Source: Jimgerdemannia flammicorona (Eukaryota > Mucoromycota > Endogonomycetes > Endogonales > Endogonaceae). Taken from it: a DNA stretch of 10,084 nt. Location of the stretch: contig RBNI01007668.1 of NCBI GenBank assembly GCA_003990745.1, positions 1-10,084 on the forward strand. Direction: 5' to 3'. Below, piece by piece: positions 1-8,679 of the stretch. Position 1 is the stretch's first letter, and every line of letters begins with the position of its first letter. The notes beneath the pieces were generated by a model, which did not search any database, had not been told where the DNA came from, and saw only the letters and a program-made list of their open reading frames with translations. A program made the translations under genes and the position numbers.

Positions 1-28
1 AAAAAAACGAAAACGCCCCCAGATTTAA

Positions 29-1971
29 TTACATGTCCATGGACACACCGCTATCTCTGCGATTATCTTTTCTCTTGTTCAGCTTCACCCACAATCCATA
101 CTTCATCACGTGCGTAATCGTTTCCAAATACTCCACTGGCGGATCGTTAAGCACGTCGATTTCGTAGTCACGCAGGAGAAGGGCAAGCGTCGTTTTTCCT
201 TGGAGAAGTCCCACGTTCTGGCCGGGGCAGACCCTGTGGGGAAAGAAGGTACAGTGGATGGTAAGAAATGAGCGCTTTATATTGTAAAATAAATAAAAAT
301 AAAATAAAAAAACCAGCAAACCTACCTCGCGCCTGCATTGAACGCCGGGAATTTGTACGGGCTCTCCTGTTTCACGGTCACCGACTTGATCCCCTGGGCA
401 TCAACCGTTTCCACCAGCCACCTCTCGGGCTTGAATTCCAGCGCGTCAGCGCCCCAGTTGCTCTCTAGTCTGCCCATTGCGTAGGGGCTCCACATGAGCC
501 AATCGCCCTTGTGCACCCTGGTCCCGTCGGGCAGGACGGTGTCGCGGAAGCATGATTTGAGGTCGACAGCGAGGGCAGGGCGGAGGCGAAGGGTCTCAAC
601 AAAGCACGCGTGCGTGTAGACAAGTTTACTCAGAATTGCATGAGTGATCGGGGCATTGCGATCGCGGGGAAGATGGATGGCGAGCTCCTGGTAGATTTTG
701 GTTAGGTAGGCGGGGTTTTGCGAGAGATTGAAAACGGTCCAGGAGAGCACAGTGGCGGTTGTGTCGCGACCTATGTTGGAGATGGGTGGGAATGTGTGTG
801 AGGTGTTAGGTTGTTGCTAGGCACGACCACGTTTCCTTTCTTGCAAAATCAGATTCTGAAGTCAAATGCACGTATATATATACCTGCAACAAAAATATTC
901 ACAATCCAGTCTCTCAACTCCCTATCCGTAAGCTTTTCGCCCGTCTCGTCATCTTGATACCGCATGAACCTCGCCAACAAGTCGTCTTTTGCAACTACAT
1001 CCGCCCCAGAGTCATTCTCCTTCCTTCTTTCATCAATCACGCTATAGATAAAATCATCCACCTGCTTCACAGAGTCCTTCATCAGCTTCGCGCCACCAAA
1101 GAACGTCTCGTTGAACCACCACAGAGGATTTTTCATGCGGTGGATGACCAACCGCTGGGCCACATCAAGCGCGTCGGTCCAGTCTTTCTCTGGGTTTGCA
1201 CTCTGCAGGCTGTTAAGCTGGCGGGAGCACCCGATTTCGGTGAACGTGTCGGCTGTCAGGCGGTGGAAAAGGAGCTGCATGTCAACGCGGTCGTCGGTCT
1301 CGGCGATGGGCTTGAGGACCTTGTTGAGGCGGCGGGCTCCGGACACAAAGACAGGGGCGAAGACATCGCGGAAATTGTGGGAGGTGAAGACGCGGCTGAT
1401 AGTTTTGCGTTGTTTGCGATGGTACGAACCGTCTGTGGTGAAGACGCCAGCGCTGGTGTTTGTGATATGAATAATTGTAAATGACCTTTAGCATTATTCG
1501 CCTGGTGGATGACAACCTGCCACATTATCCCCTAGCGGAACGGTAAGAGCTAACATACCCAAATACAGGGAATGATTTCCAATTCAACTCCTCGCCTTTC
1601 ACAAAATCGTCGAATCCTGTCTTTCCCAGCACAAACTCAAGCTGAGTGGGATCTGTGACCATGACGAAGGTGCCGACGAACGGAGCGGAGAACTTCCACG
1701 TTCTGCCACCATAACGCAGCGCCGTGCGATAGGTCCAGTTGGGAAAATCGTCAAAATTGCGCATGACCTCGATCAGGTTGCCAATAAGCGGTATCGGGGT
1801 CGGGCCTGGAGTGGAGGAGGCTGATCGGCTGGTATGAAGGACAACCAAGAGGACCAGGAGGATGAGGAATGAGGAGACCCATGAGGGAGTTGGGGACAAG
1901 AAGTCTATAACGATGGAAGGTAGCGTGATCATGTTGGGTAACTCTCTAGCGACGAAGGGTAGGGTGATCAT
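29..1971 (-). CDS. Cytochrome P450 monooxygenase, CYP52/CYP86-clan-like, four exons, complete
   Basis: Heme-thiolate monooxygenase, probably anchored in the ER and fed electrons by P450 reductase. Exons (minus) are 1971-1559, 1452-884, 770-326 and 233-29. The introns of 106, 113 and 92 nt are all GT-AG and the joined frame stays open, giving about 543 residues, normal for a microsomal P450. Seen in order: hydrophobic anchor (about residues 24-46), Pro-rich hinge PGPTPIPLIGN, TTDGSYHRKQRK (C-helix region), AGRDTT at 327-332 (I helix, split by intron 2), ETLR at 386-389 (ExxR), VDLK followed by VLPDG, PERW at 442-445, and FNAGARVCPG at 471-480 with Cys478 as heme ligand (split by intron 3). The VDLK/VLPDG/YAMGRLES pattern resembles CYP86/CYP704/CYP52 fatty-acid or alkane hydroxylases; the actual substrate is inference. 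Two in-frame ATGs (1971 and 1932) follow a TATA box, so the shorter form would be 530 residues. It is divergent to the UbiA gene. Confidence 0.92.
234..325 (-). other. Intron 3 of the P450 gene
   Basis: The donor is GTAGGT and the acceptor is CCCACAG. It is a phase-2 intron of 92 nt. It splits the Arg476 codon inside the heme-binding loop FNAGA-R-VCPG, so the motif is complete only after splicing. Confidence 0.9.
771..883 (-). other. Intron 2 of the P450 gene
   Basis: The donor is GTATAT, the acceptor is AACATAG, and a CTAAC branch-like site lies inside. It is a phase-1 intron of 113 nt. It splits the codon for Gly328 within the conserved AGRDTT motif, which makes the junction secure. Confidence 0.88.
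1453..1558 (-). other. Intron 1 of the P450 gene
   Basis: The donor is GTATGT and the acceptor is ACACCAG. It is a phase-2 intron of 106 nt. Splicing joins ...VFG to AGVFTTDG, the expected contiguous region before the C helix. The exact acceptor is inferred from protein continuity. Confidence 0.8.
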
Positions 1972-2063
1972 GTTGAGCAGTTGGGTGCAAAGAGACCGAT
2001 GGCTTTTATGCAAGTCGGAGTGGATGTTTTTTTTTTGAATTTTAAAGCAGAAGTCAATAGCTT

Positions 2064-2071
2064 TTTATATA
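2064..2071 (-). promoter_or_regulatory. TATA box of the P450 gene
   Basis: Perfect TATATAAA on the minus strand, 92 nt before the ATG at 1971. A ten-base T run on the plus strand (2027-2036) would be an A run in the 5' leader or near the transcription start. Confidence 0.6.
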
Positions 2072-2464
2072 GTACGAGTTTTGGGGAGATTTCTGTGATA
2101 CGGTCTAAGTTTTTTGCATATGACTCGACCAAAATCCTGCATTCAAGACGGAAGCAGTCCCCCGACAGTGATCGTCATTGTCATGCATCTTCGCTAAATA
2201 ATTTAAGGTTTTGCAGTTCGCTACCACCACAGCGACGGGCCATACTAGAACCAGAGACTGCGCTTTTTTTCGCTTTTTTCAAGGTTCTCGGCCGTCTTCC
2301 GAATGGACTCGGGGTGGTGCCGTGGTTGGCGTGATTGCTATATGATGTGTCCGGAGCCTTCAGAGTAAGAAGAGAACGTCATGCGAGAGGACGGATCGAC
2401 TACACCTGGAACATGGAGAAGGTTTGCGACACCTGAGACTGACGCGGCAGCGCAGCGGACGCAA

Positions 2465-2466
<2 letters not shown>

Positions 2467-2498
<32 letters not shown>
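2467..2498. repeat. Uninterrupted T(32) homopolymer
   Basis: Thirty-two consecutive T bases in the divergent promoter. Poly(dA:dT) tracts resist nucleosome wrapping and are common in fungal promoters. Read on the minus strand it could instead be the A tail of an inserted retroposed sequence, but no AATAAA precedes it and I see no clear target-site duplication. Its length may vary through slippage or sequencing error. Confidence 0.9.
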
Positions 2499-2500
<2 letters not shown>

Positions 2501-2874
2501 CAACTATCAGTCATATGTCTGATGGTGAGCTTAGTCGTGCTCTTGTTGCATCAAAGGCGCTTAAAAATCCCTATATCGTTTTCATCGTCGTGAAATCGAC
2601 CGCAGTGCAAAAAGTCCTACGACCAAAGTTTGGGGGTATATGGCTTCAGATGCACCCAGATGGAACAAGAAGTGATACTGTTTTCATTAACTCACCTTCG
2701 TCTGCTTTACGTTCGATGGATCCAAAGTCAACTTGCAACTTTCGGAATACCTTAAATTAAATTTCAGCATTGTTCGCTCATTCTATCGGGGTTTGCGCGA
2801 AGGTATATTTTTCTTTTGGAGCGGATCAACAAATTTTAGGGGGAGCGTTGCGTGACCTCACCATATTCCAACCT

Positions 2875-2879
2875 CCAAT
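2875..2879 (+). promoter_or_regulatory. Possible CCAAT box upstream of the UbiA gene
   Basis: CCAATCA about 195 bp upstream of the plus-strand TATA box, a plausible site for the HAP/NF-Y complex. Five bases occur easily by chance, so this is weak. Confidence 0.2.
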
Positions 2880-3073
2880 CACGGGAATGATGGTAACCAT
2901 AGTTGCCGTACCAAATATGGATGGAAAGACGAATGACGAACTAAGTTCCAAAACGTTAGGATACGAGACGCCGATTCGACGGCGAGCTGAATAAAGACTG
3001 TGTAGGACAAAAAAAGGGAGATGCCGTTAATCGTACGATGGGTTTCCTACGAGAGATCAGCAAGCCTTGCGAG

Positions 3074-3081
3074 TATATAAA
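3074..3081 (+). promoter_or_regulatory. TATA box of the UbiA gene
   Basis: Perfect TATATAAA. Transcription would be expected to begin some 25-35 nt downstream, past the ATG at 3097, which favours the ATG at 3169 as the true start (87 nt from the box). Confidence 0.65.
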
Positions 3082-3168
3082 CCCTCCCTTGATCCAATGT
3101 CAACCATCAAAAGAAAGTGCACTATAATCGTAACTGCCAAATATCCACATCCCAACTTAAAAAGAAAA

Positions 3169-4369
3169 ATGCATCGCGTAACTCACAACACTCCTCTGCC
3201 TGATGTAGGGATTTCGCCCTCTTCAAAAAATCATATCCGAGTTCCGTCCTCATCGGCAATCTTCCTCAGGCTCGCCCTCAATGCCATTCGGCGTGAAGTA
3301 TTCCTCGCTTACAAGCTGACATACCGCGACTGGAGGACAACAATAGTACCAACAATGCTGCTTACGCTCGGCGCATTCTACGTAAAATTCCTGGGCTCCG
3401 GCGCGCCATCACATCCCCTATCTCTGAATGAGTGGATCGTCGCTCTGCAACAAACAGTGCTGCCAACCATAGGACGGATAGCTATCATTTTTTCGTTCTG
3501 GGTTTATTGTTTCAATTGGTAAGTATCCTTCCCAACAGCTCCCGCTTCGATTTATGGTGACATTATGCCAATCGTTTGAATCATGCAGCCTTACTTATAC
3601 GGACATCTTTGATTCTCGCAGGACAAATCAGATCTGGGGAGTAGAAGAAGACAAGATCAACAAGCCCGACCGCCCGATACCGTCAGGCCTAGTTTCCATA
3701 GAAGGCGCAAAGGTCCGGCTCGCCGTCTCCAGCGTTCTGTACATAGTTTTTGCGTATCTAATGGCTGGGTGGTGGCCCGGTGCCCTTGGTGCCGTCATGT
3801 GGCTGACATTGTGTGCGATTTATGAGCTCGGAGACTGGCACCGTAATCCCTTTCTCAAGAGCTTCTGGAATGCCCCCGGTGCGTGGTTGCAGCTCGCCAT
3901 TACACAGAGTTTAATACTCGAGGCTAACGCCGGCGACACGGCGGGCCTTCCAGCGCAGCCTTGGTCGTACGCATGGGGCCCAGCAATCTGCATCTTTGTC
4001 ACATCACTCGCCCACATCCAGGACTTCCGGGACATCGAGGGGGACAGCGCGGTCGGCCGAATTACCCTACCAATCCTCATCGGTGACGCCCCGGCACGCT
4101 GGGTAACGGTCCCAGCCCTATTCGCCAATGTGAAAATGATGACGTTCGTCGGGAGGGCATGCCTCGGCGCAGCACAGACTGTGCCGTATGAGGTTGCAGT
4201 GGTGGAATGGCTGTCTTTAGCTTGTGCGATCTGGACTGCGTTCAGGCTGATCGCGTACCGATCTCCGGCGGAGGATCAAAAAACATACATGAGTTTCTGC
4301 GCGGTTTACTGTATCCAAATGTTGTATTCGGGGGTGTGTACCGGCGCAGCAAGCTGGGGCCGTGTTTGA
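3169..4369 (+). CDS. UbiA-superfamily integral membrane prenyltransferase or terpene cyclase, two exons
   Basis: Exons 3169-3518 and 3589-4369 are joined across a 70-nt intron (GTAAGT...CATGCAG) and give about 376 residues. The start was chosen because ATG 3169 sits in an A-rich context (AAAAATG) at normal distance from the TATA box; an in-frame ATG at 3097 would add 24 residues. First Asp-rich motif: N130-Q-x-x-G134-x-E-E-D138, followed by NKPDRPIPSG (141-150). Second motif: D262-F-R-D265-I-E-G-D269, the DxxDxxxD that with the first motif binds Mg-diphosphate in UbiA enzymes. Seven to nine hydrophobic helices follow the family's all-helical fold, so it is probably an ER or other internal membrane protein. 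The first motif has Gly134 where classic UbiA enzymes have Asp, as I recall for the fungal subfamily that includes UbiA-type sesquiterpene cyclases such as Fma-TC. Whether it transfers or cyclises a prenyl chain cannot be told from sequence alone. The divergent P450 is a plausible partner. Confidence 0.88.
3519..3588 (+). other. Intron of the UbiA gene
   Basis: The donor GTAAGT is consensus, the acceptor is CATGCAG, the length is 70 nt and the phase is 2. An alternative downstream acceptor (CTCGCAG, exon from 3621) keeps the frame but removes the F-D segment before N-Q, so the upstream site fits the family better. Confidence 0.8.
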
Positions 4370-4374
4370 ATAAA
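4369..4374 (+). terminator. Poly(A) signal overlapping the UbiA stop codon
   Basis: AATAAA begins at the last base of the TGA stop (TGAATAAA), and a second AATAAA-like run follows within ten bases. A very short 3' UTR is implied if this is the signal used. Confidence 0.45.
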
Positions 4375-4980
4375 AAAATAAAGCTATTGCTATTATCTGT
4401 ATAACTTATTCACTCACCGGTAACCGTTCTGAACGGGATTGGACGCCCGCAAAGAAAGTTGCTGGCAAAGGGTATTAAACGTGAATCGATGATTTCAATA
4501 ATATCCCCAGACGATTGTTTCGGGATTCCACTGTCACATTCGTACACCAGCCACATTACACATTCCCCACTTGAGTCATTCCGTTCCGTTGTCGGTCGAG
4601 TATATCATGTTGGTAACAACGCCATCCGCGGAGAAACGTCCACTATTCGAAAAGATTGTACAATCTCAACTAACTCCAGGAAAAAATAAAATAAAAATAC
4701 TAATCGGTCCGCATGACGTATCAGACAGAACTCCTAGTCGCACCCTCAAAACGACCTGCAGTATTTATGGCAACGAGGAAACCCGAAAACTAACCGTTCT
4801 CCACAAACACCTGCATACGGAATGCATAAGGGTAATATGTGCTTCCTATGTAGCCTTGCCAAAATCACAAAATTTAGTAACCCTTCGGCTTATGCCATAA
4901 TTTCTAGACTAAAAGCCAAACGATTTGTCATTCAAATTGAAGAGATATCCGTGAATATAACAGATTACTCCAACATGCAT

Positions 4981-5135
4981 TCTTCACAGTTTTTATAATT
5001 GATATACTTATTAATAATACAGACATTTATAAGCTACTAAATAATATGGTTATAATATTTTTACTTTAAAAATAATTTATAAATGTAAAAATATGATAAA
5101 TAAATATTTTATCAAATACAATAGCGTTAAGGAAA
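4981..5135. other. AT-rich tract
   Basis: Strong local A+T enrichment with many TAATA and TTTATAAAT words, clearly above its surroundings. It could be a matrix attachment or replication-associated stretch or simply decayed intergenic DNA; nothing in it decides. Confidence 0.6.
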
Positions 5136-5705
5136 TAACCAACAATCTAGAGCTACTAGTAATTGAGATTGACAATAATAGAGACAAAGATATGGCTGGT
5201 GAGAACATGTGGTTTTGTTAAAGGAAGAGCTGGCGAAAATACCAGAGATGGCCAGTAATGTGCGGGCATGATGTTGGTCATGAAATCTTGATGTTATGCG
5301 ACCTGTAGATATATCATAAGCTCTTGATCGTGTGATCGTGTGGCGCGTGTGGCAACGACAATGTGAACGAGCTTATCAGTCATCAGTGTGTTTTTTATTC
5401 CAGAAGTAATCGTTTTTTTCACTATAGATTCTCGTCGTTTCACAGAGGGCAAACTCCAGATGCGGAAGTCCAGAAAGCCAGAAATCGCGAAATTTTGAGG
5501 TCCCGACCCCGCAAATATTGAACTTTATTTTTGAAAGACTCTTTCAGGACGTAGCCGCACGGGATGTCGTCGTGAGGATTAATAATTTATTGTAGGTCTC
5601 CTCTCCCTGCAGAAATTTTTCCGATGGCCATGCAAGTCAGATTGTTGCGCGACAGACCGCGTCTGCTTGAATAGAACTCCGCTGGACACGTATATATTAG
5701 ATTAG

Positions 5706-5724
5706 ATCCGTCATGAGGACGGAT
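5706..5724. repeat. Short perfect inverted repeat (hairpin)
   Basis: ATCCGTC and GACGGAT form a 7-bp stem around a 5-nt loop (ATGAG). No T run or gene end lies beside it, so a role as terminator is not indicated. Confidence 0.5.
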
Positions 5725-5958
5725 GCCTAATTAAGAGGATATCATCCCGTCGAAATTGGCCGCACGCCTATTGTGCCCCTAACACTTGCATACGGCCTTG
5801 CTTCCACTAGTCGCTTTTCGTCGGGAGCTGAATGAGCTAGCGGACCACTAGTGCGAGTTTATGTCTCTCAGATGACTACATACATCCGAGATGGTCAATC
5901 AAAGCCAGTCCCACGCCGCTTCCCAAATGTCTGCACACATCTCCTTATCCAATCCTTT

Positions 5959-6309
5959 CTAATATTTTCGCACTTCGTTACTATCGTTGATTACCTCCGA
6001 TTTGGAATCATTAATCAAACGCATGCCATCTCTTGGTTTTCTGACACGTTCAATCATTCCATAGTTATCTAGCGCCATAATATTATCTAGCGCTTCGCGA
6101 TAGGTTAAAAAATACACAACCACAACAAAAATTACAACCCAGGCGCTTTCATTCAAGGCAGAGAGCAACCGGTGGAAATAAAAAAGGGAAACGAGAAAAA
6201 CTGTAAAGAGGAAGGGGAAGTGGCAAAATAAATAATCAAATGGGTGATACAGTCTAGACGCGGGATACTGCCCAAATGCATCATCAGTATTAGATTGGTA
6301 ATATCCCAT
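5959..6309 (-). CDS. Hypothetical small membrane protein, doubtful
   Basis: ATG-initiated frame of 116 residues with two hydrophobic stretches: one around the FLFTVFLVSLFYF segment and one around VVIFVVVVYFL. A hydrophilic, charged C-terminus follows. Within it ALDN occurs twice, caused by an 11-bp direct repeat in the DNA. I recognise no family. AT-rich noncoding DNA readily yields hydrophobic frames of this size and there is no promoter or splice support, so it may be chance. Confidence 0.15.
   Translation of the reverse strand: MGYYQSNTDDAFGQYPASRLYHPFDYLFCHFPFLFTVFLVSLFYFHRLLSALNESAWVVIFVVVVYFLTYREALDNIMALDNYGMIERVRKPRDGMRLINDSKSEVINDSNEVRKY
6065..6093. repeat. 11-bp direct repeat TTATCTAGCGC, two copies
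   Basis: Exact copies at 6065-6075 and 6083-6093, separated by 7 bp. The arrangement suggests a short local duplication. Confidence 0.6.
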
Positions 6310-6324
6310 GATAAGCCGAGTCAA

Positions 6325-7258
6325 GAAAATTTTTACATCTATCCAGATTATTCACATATGGCGAGACATCACATCCATTCTCCTCTGGCGCTTGCGCAAG
6401 CTCTTCGATCGCCATCTTTGTTGATGTCGCTTATTTTCCCTGATGCCTGTGTCGCCCGTACACTCCTCCCGTTTCAATCCATTCATTCCCTTTTTGCCTC
6501 AGCGGTGAACTGCTTGAATTACCCGACGAGATTCATCCGTTTTTACGCTTGGGTCACGTGGCATGCCACTCAATCCGTTTAAGGCTAATCTATGGTTCAT
6601 GAGGGAGACACTCGACCTCGCAAAGGTACAATATTTTCTGTGATAAAGATATCGAAGGTGTGGAGCCCAGTTAAATAACAACTTCTTGGTTAATATCAAC
6701 ATTATAGGCCATGAACGTCCAAGATAAATTTTGTTGCATCCTTCACTTTGCAAGCATGGCACCTTTTAGTGCCCCAACTGCCGATGATAGACAAGCTCAA
6801 AATTGATGATGTTTGGGTTGAGATCGCGGTTGACGATTTGTTCGTGGAGAAAGGCGGCGTCTTGAGGTCAAATGACAGGATTAGTAAATGTCCACTGTTC
6901 GCCACTCCGGCGCTCCACTCACCTCAATAATCTGGTCACGGATATTATGGTACTGAGCGCCAAAATCGTGTAGCACCATGTACAAAGACATCAGCAATCG
7001 TCTGTAATGTGCCAAATATAAAAGGAATGTCTTCTCGACGCAACCCAATATCGTAACTCAGTTCACGCGGAGCCTGCGTATGGTCGTCATCCTAAGGGTC
7101 GGCGATGATTTATTTTTGGTGCATGCTGCTTTTGCCCTCTGAATTTCTGGCGGCGGAGTCTTTTTTATATTTATATTTATTTTTTATTTTTCATTGAGAC
7201 ATTAGATAGACTTCATCAAATATAATTCGGCACATAAAGTGCAGGCAGAAGACAATAA
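6325..7258. other. Intergenic stretch with broken minus-strand frames
   Basis: No intact gene recognised. Apart from the intron-like element, the minus strand has an open frame of about 50 codons (about 7095-6948, including EDIPFIFGTLQTIADVFVHG) ending in TAA. Near 7148-7195 there is an AT-rich run of TATTTATATTTATT words. These may be remnants of one gene. Confidence 0.3.
6861..6922 (-). other. Intron-like element within a possible decayed gene
   Basis: On the minus strand GAG is followed by GTGAGT, an ACTAATC branch-like word about 20 nt before the end, and CTCAAG. At 62 nt this is a textbook fungal intron. Upstream, 7001-6923 is open after a possible ATTACAG acceptor and ends ...RDQIIE. 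Downstream, the better-looking frame (DAAFLHEQIVNRDLNP...) is in another phase and stops soon. The parts do not join into one long frame, so I read it as a remnant or as chance. No family was recognised. Confidence 0.25.
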
Positions 7259-7666
7259 ATGCAAAATATTCGTCGTCCCTTAACTGCTTGTGCAGGAAGC
7301 ATTGGTATCTGTACCTTGGTTCAGAGGGCTGGAATATGTATATACGGTCAGTGTCCAACATTGAATAAGCATGCCTGTGACCAATTTCTCACGTATCTTG
7401 CGCGTCGGCTCTATCCACGACATACATCCGGATTTCATTTCGGATCATGTAAATATATGGAAAGTACGACAACCTCTGCAAACACTACCTTCGCTTTAAG
7501 TTCAATATATTCAGAGTTTTTATGTCTTTATGCTACAAGGGCTTCGAAGTACGAGTTCATATCGATTGTATCCCAGAACACATTTACTATTGGTGGGGAT
7601 CAAGAAGTGTCACAACAATCGGCGAAAAGCGGTCTGTACGAATCGGAAGATCTAATCCGGAAGTGA
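7259..7666 (+). CDS. Hypothetical protein, 135 codons, doubtful
   Basis: ATG-initiated uninterrupted frame preceded by an AATAA context. The product has seven Cys, mostly in the first half (CAGSIGIC, GICIYGQC), and a polar C-terminus. It has no clear signal peptide, no motif I know and no TATA box close by. A frame of this length is plausible by chance in several kilobases of moderately AT-rich DNA. Confidence 0.18.
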   Translation: MQNIRRPLTACAGSIGICTLVQRAGICIYGQCPTLNKHACDQFLTYLARRLYPRHTSGFHFGSCKYMESTTTSANTTFALSSIYSEFLCLYATRASKYEFISIVSQNTFTIGGDQEVSQQSAKSGLYESEDLIRK

Positions 7667-8550
7667 CTTTTTAGAACGAGATTGTCGACTGAGCGAGTAA
7701 ACTGTTATTAATTCATGTGTAGTGGTACTTGATTATATTATTATTAATCATGTGTTCTTTTCCAATAATGAAAGGAAGTATATAGATCGTGTGACACACA
7801 TTGAGAACTCTTTTTACTGAATCGTCGTCATACCAATACTTCAATTCAAGCAGACCAAACTATTGTAGGGGTTTCCCTTCATTACTAGCTTCCAACGACT
7901 GCTTGCTGATGCTATGCTTAAGAATGTTCGCCAGACGCCTACTCGCATTTGCTCCACGTTAGAGCATGCACATACCGAGTGAAGGTGCCATTTGAGCGCG
8001 TTCGCATTTTTGCAAACTACATGCACGATACGTAGTTCCTATATAACTACGGGATACACCATTTGTTGGCCAACATACTCACAACGTTCAAGTAGTTCTC
8101 ACCTTAGCCCTTAAATAGTTCATATTCCCGCAGAGAGATCCAGATCAACAAAGAAATAAAGAACCAAGATACACTAGTATCGTGTTAGCGAGGGTTTTGT
8201 GGAGGCTGTGAACATGAATAGCGCGGTTATAGACGAGTTATCCTCGCCCTAGGTCATCGATCGCGACGACGAAGACGATGCCGCCATGGTGATTCTCTGA
8301 CTTCACGATCTTATGTGTGCCCATTAAAATGTGGATCCTTTTGATAATGTTCGGCACGACAGATTTCCAAATGGACGACATCTAGAATGCACCTCCTTCG
8401 CACGCGAGTACAGATTGGAATTGAAGCAAGCAAATTAGGCCTGGTTCGAAACAATTTGGAGAACTACATGCCATCCAATACGATATAACCAGAGTCCATC
8501 TAATAGTGAGCACAAAATATTTCGAATAATAGAAAAATCCCCACGTCATA
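7667..8550. other. Intergenic stretch, no gene seen
   Basis: Only short frames are present (for example a 61-codon minus-strand frame ending at 7841) and none resembles a known family. A GACGAC/GACGATGCC-rich run lies near 8265-8285. The 3' UTR and beyond of the minus-strand LRR gene enters from the right. Confidence 0.45.
7705..7755. repeat. Imperfect direct repeat TTATTAAT(T)CATGTGT
   Basis: Copies at 7705-7720 and 7741-7755 differ by one base. They are spaced like a small duplication; no function is inferred. Confidence 0.5.
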
Positions 8551-8556
8551 TTTATT
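8551..8556 (-). terminator. Poly(A) signal of the LRR gene
   Basis: AATAAA on the minus strand (TTTATT on plus), about 28 nt after the TGA stop of the terminal LRR exon. The position supports the reading that the array is a real transcription unit running leftward. Confidence 0.5.
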
Positions 8557-8584
8557 GTAGCTTTCTCAACATTTAGGTGATCAT

Positions 8585-8679
8585 TCACTGTTGAAAAAAT
8601 ACATTTTCAAGTCTATAGTGATTTGTTCCCTTAAGATATTCGGTTAGGATGCCGACCATCTCGTTGCCGATACCGTTGG
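8585..8679 (-). other. LRR gene terminal exon
   Basis: It starts after acceptor CATCCTAG in phase 1 and encodes ANGIGNEMVGILTEYLK followed by a short capping tail and TGA. It is diverged from the other modules, as expected for the last repeat that caps a solenoid. Confidence 0.65.

Larger units (their letters stand above)
1972..3168. promoter_or_regulatory. Divergent intergenic promoter region between P450 and UbiA genes
   Basis: About 1.2 kb separates the start codons of two genes transcribed away from each other. Each side has a TATATAAA box at similar distance from its ATG, with a 32-nt T tract in between and a CCAAT box toward the UbiA side. Short ORFs at 2515-2760 (81 codons, real ATG) and 2770-2994 (no ATG at its beginning) resemble no family I know and lack splice or motif support. 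I therefore treat the stretch as noncoding, though a small gene cannot be excluded. Shared control of the two genes is inference from the layout. Confidence 0.55.
4375..5850. other. Gene-poor stretch, no recognisable coding sequence
   Basis: No frame here shows a known motif, codon bias or convincing splice structure. The longest plus frame (to 4900) lacks an ATG at its beginning, and from its first ATG reads as a 97-residue unknown. The second half becomes AT-rich and then mixed. I see no tRNA, rRNA or transposase signature. Confidence 0.5.

Noticed and set aside
954..1484. 176-codon plus-strand ORF (and 1111-1470)
   Set aside because: Antisense to P450 exon 2, whose minus-strand translation has clear family motifs; these frames are shadows.
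1256..1525. Minus-strand frames overlapping the P450 intron 1/exon 2 border
   Set aside because: Wrong phase relative to the spliced P450; they run through the intron and give low-complexity Ser/Pro/Arg text.
2515..2994. Two consecutive plus-strand frames as a small gene
   Set aside because: No family resemblance, no joining intron with good sites, and the second frame lacks an ATG at its beginning.
3097..3099. Upstream in-frame ATG as UbiA start
   Set aside because: Only 15 nt separate it from the TATA box, so it should lie upstream of the transcription start; ATG 3169 fits better, though not proven.
3820..4128. 102-codon minus-strand ORF
   Set aside because: Antisense to UbiA exon 2, which carries the DxxDxxxD motif and membrane helices.
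4571..4900. 109-codon plus-strand ORF
   Set aside because: It begins at TTG; from the first ATG it is 97 unrecognised residues with no supporting signals.
8435..8455. GGTTCGAAA word as a tRNA T-arm
   Set aside because: No matching T-stem, acceptor stem or anticodon arm at proper spacing; no tRNA found elsewhere either.
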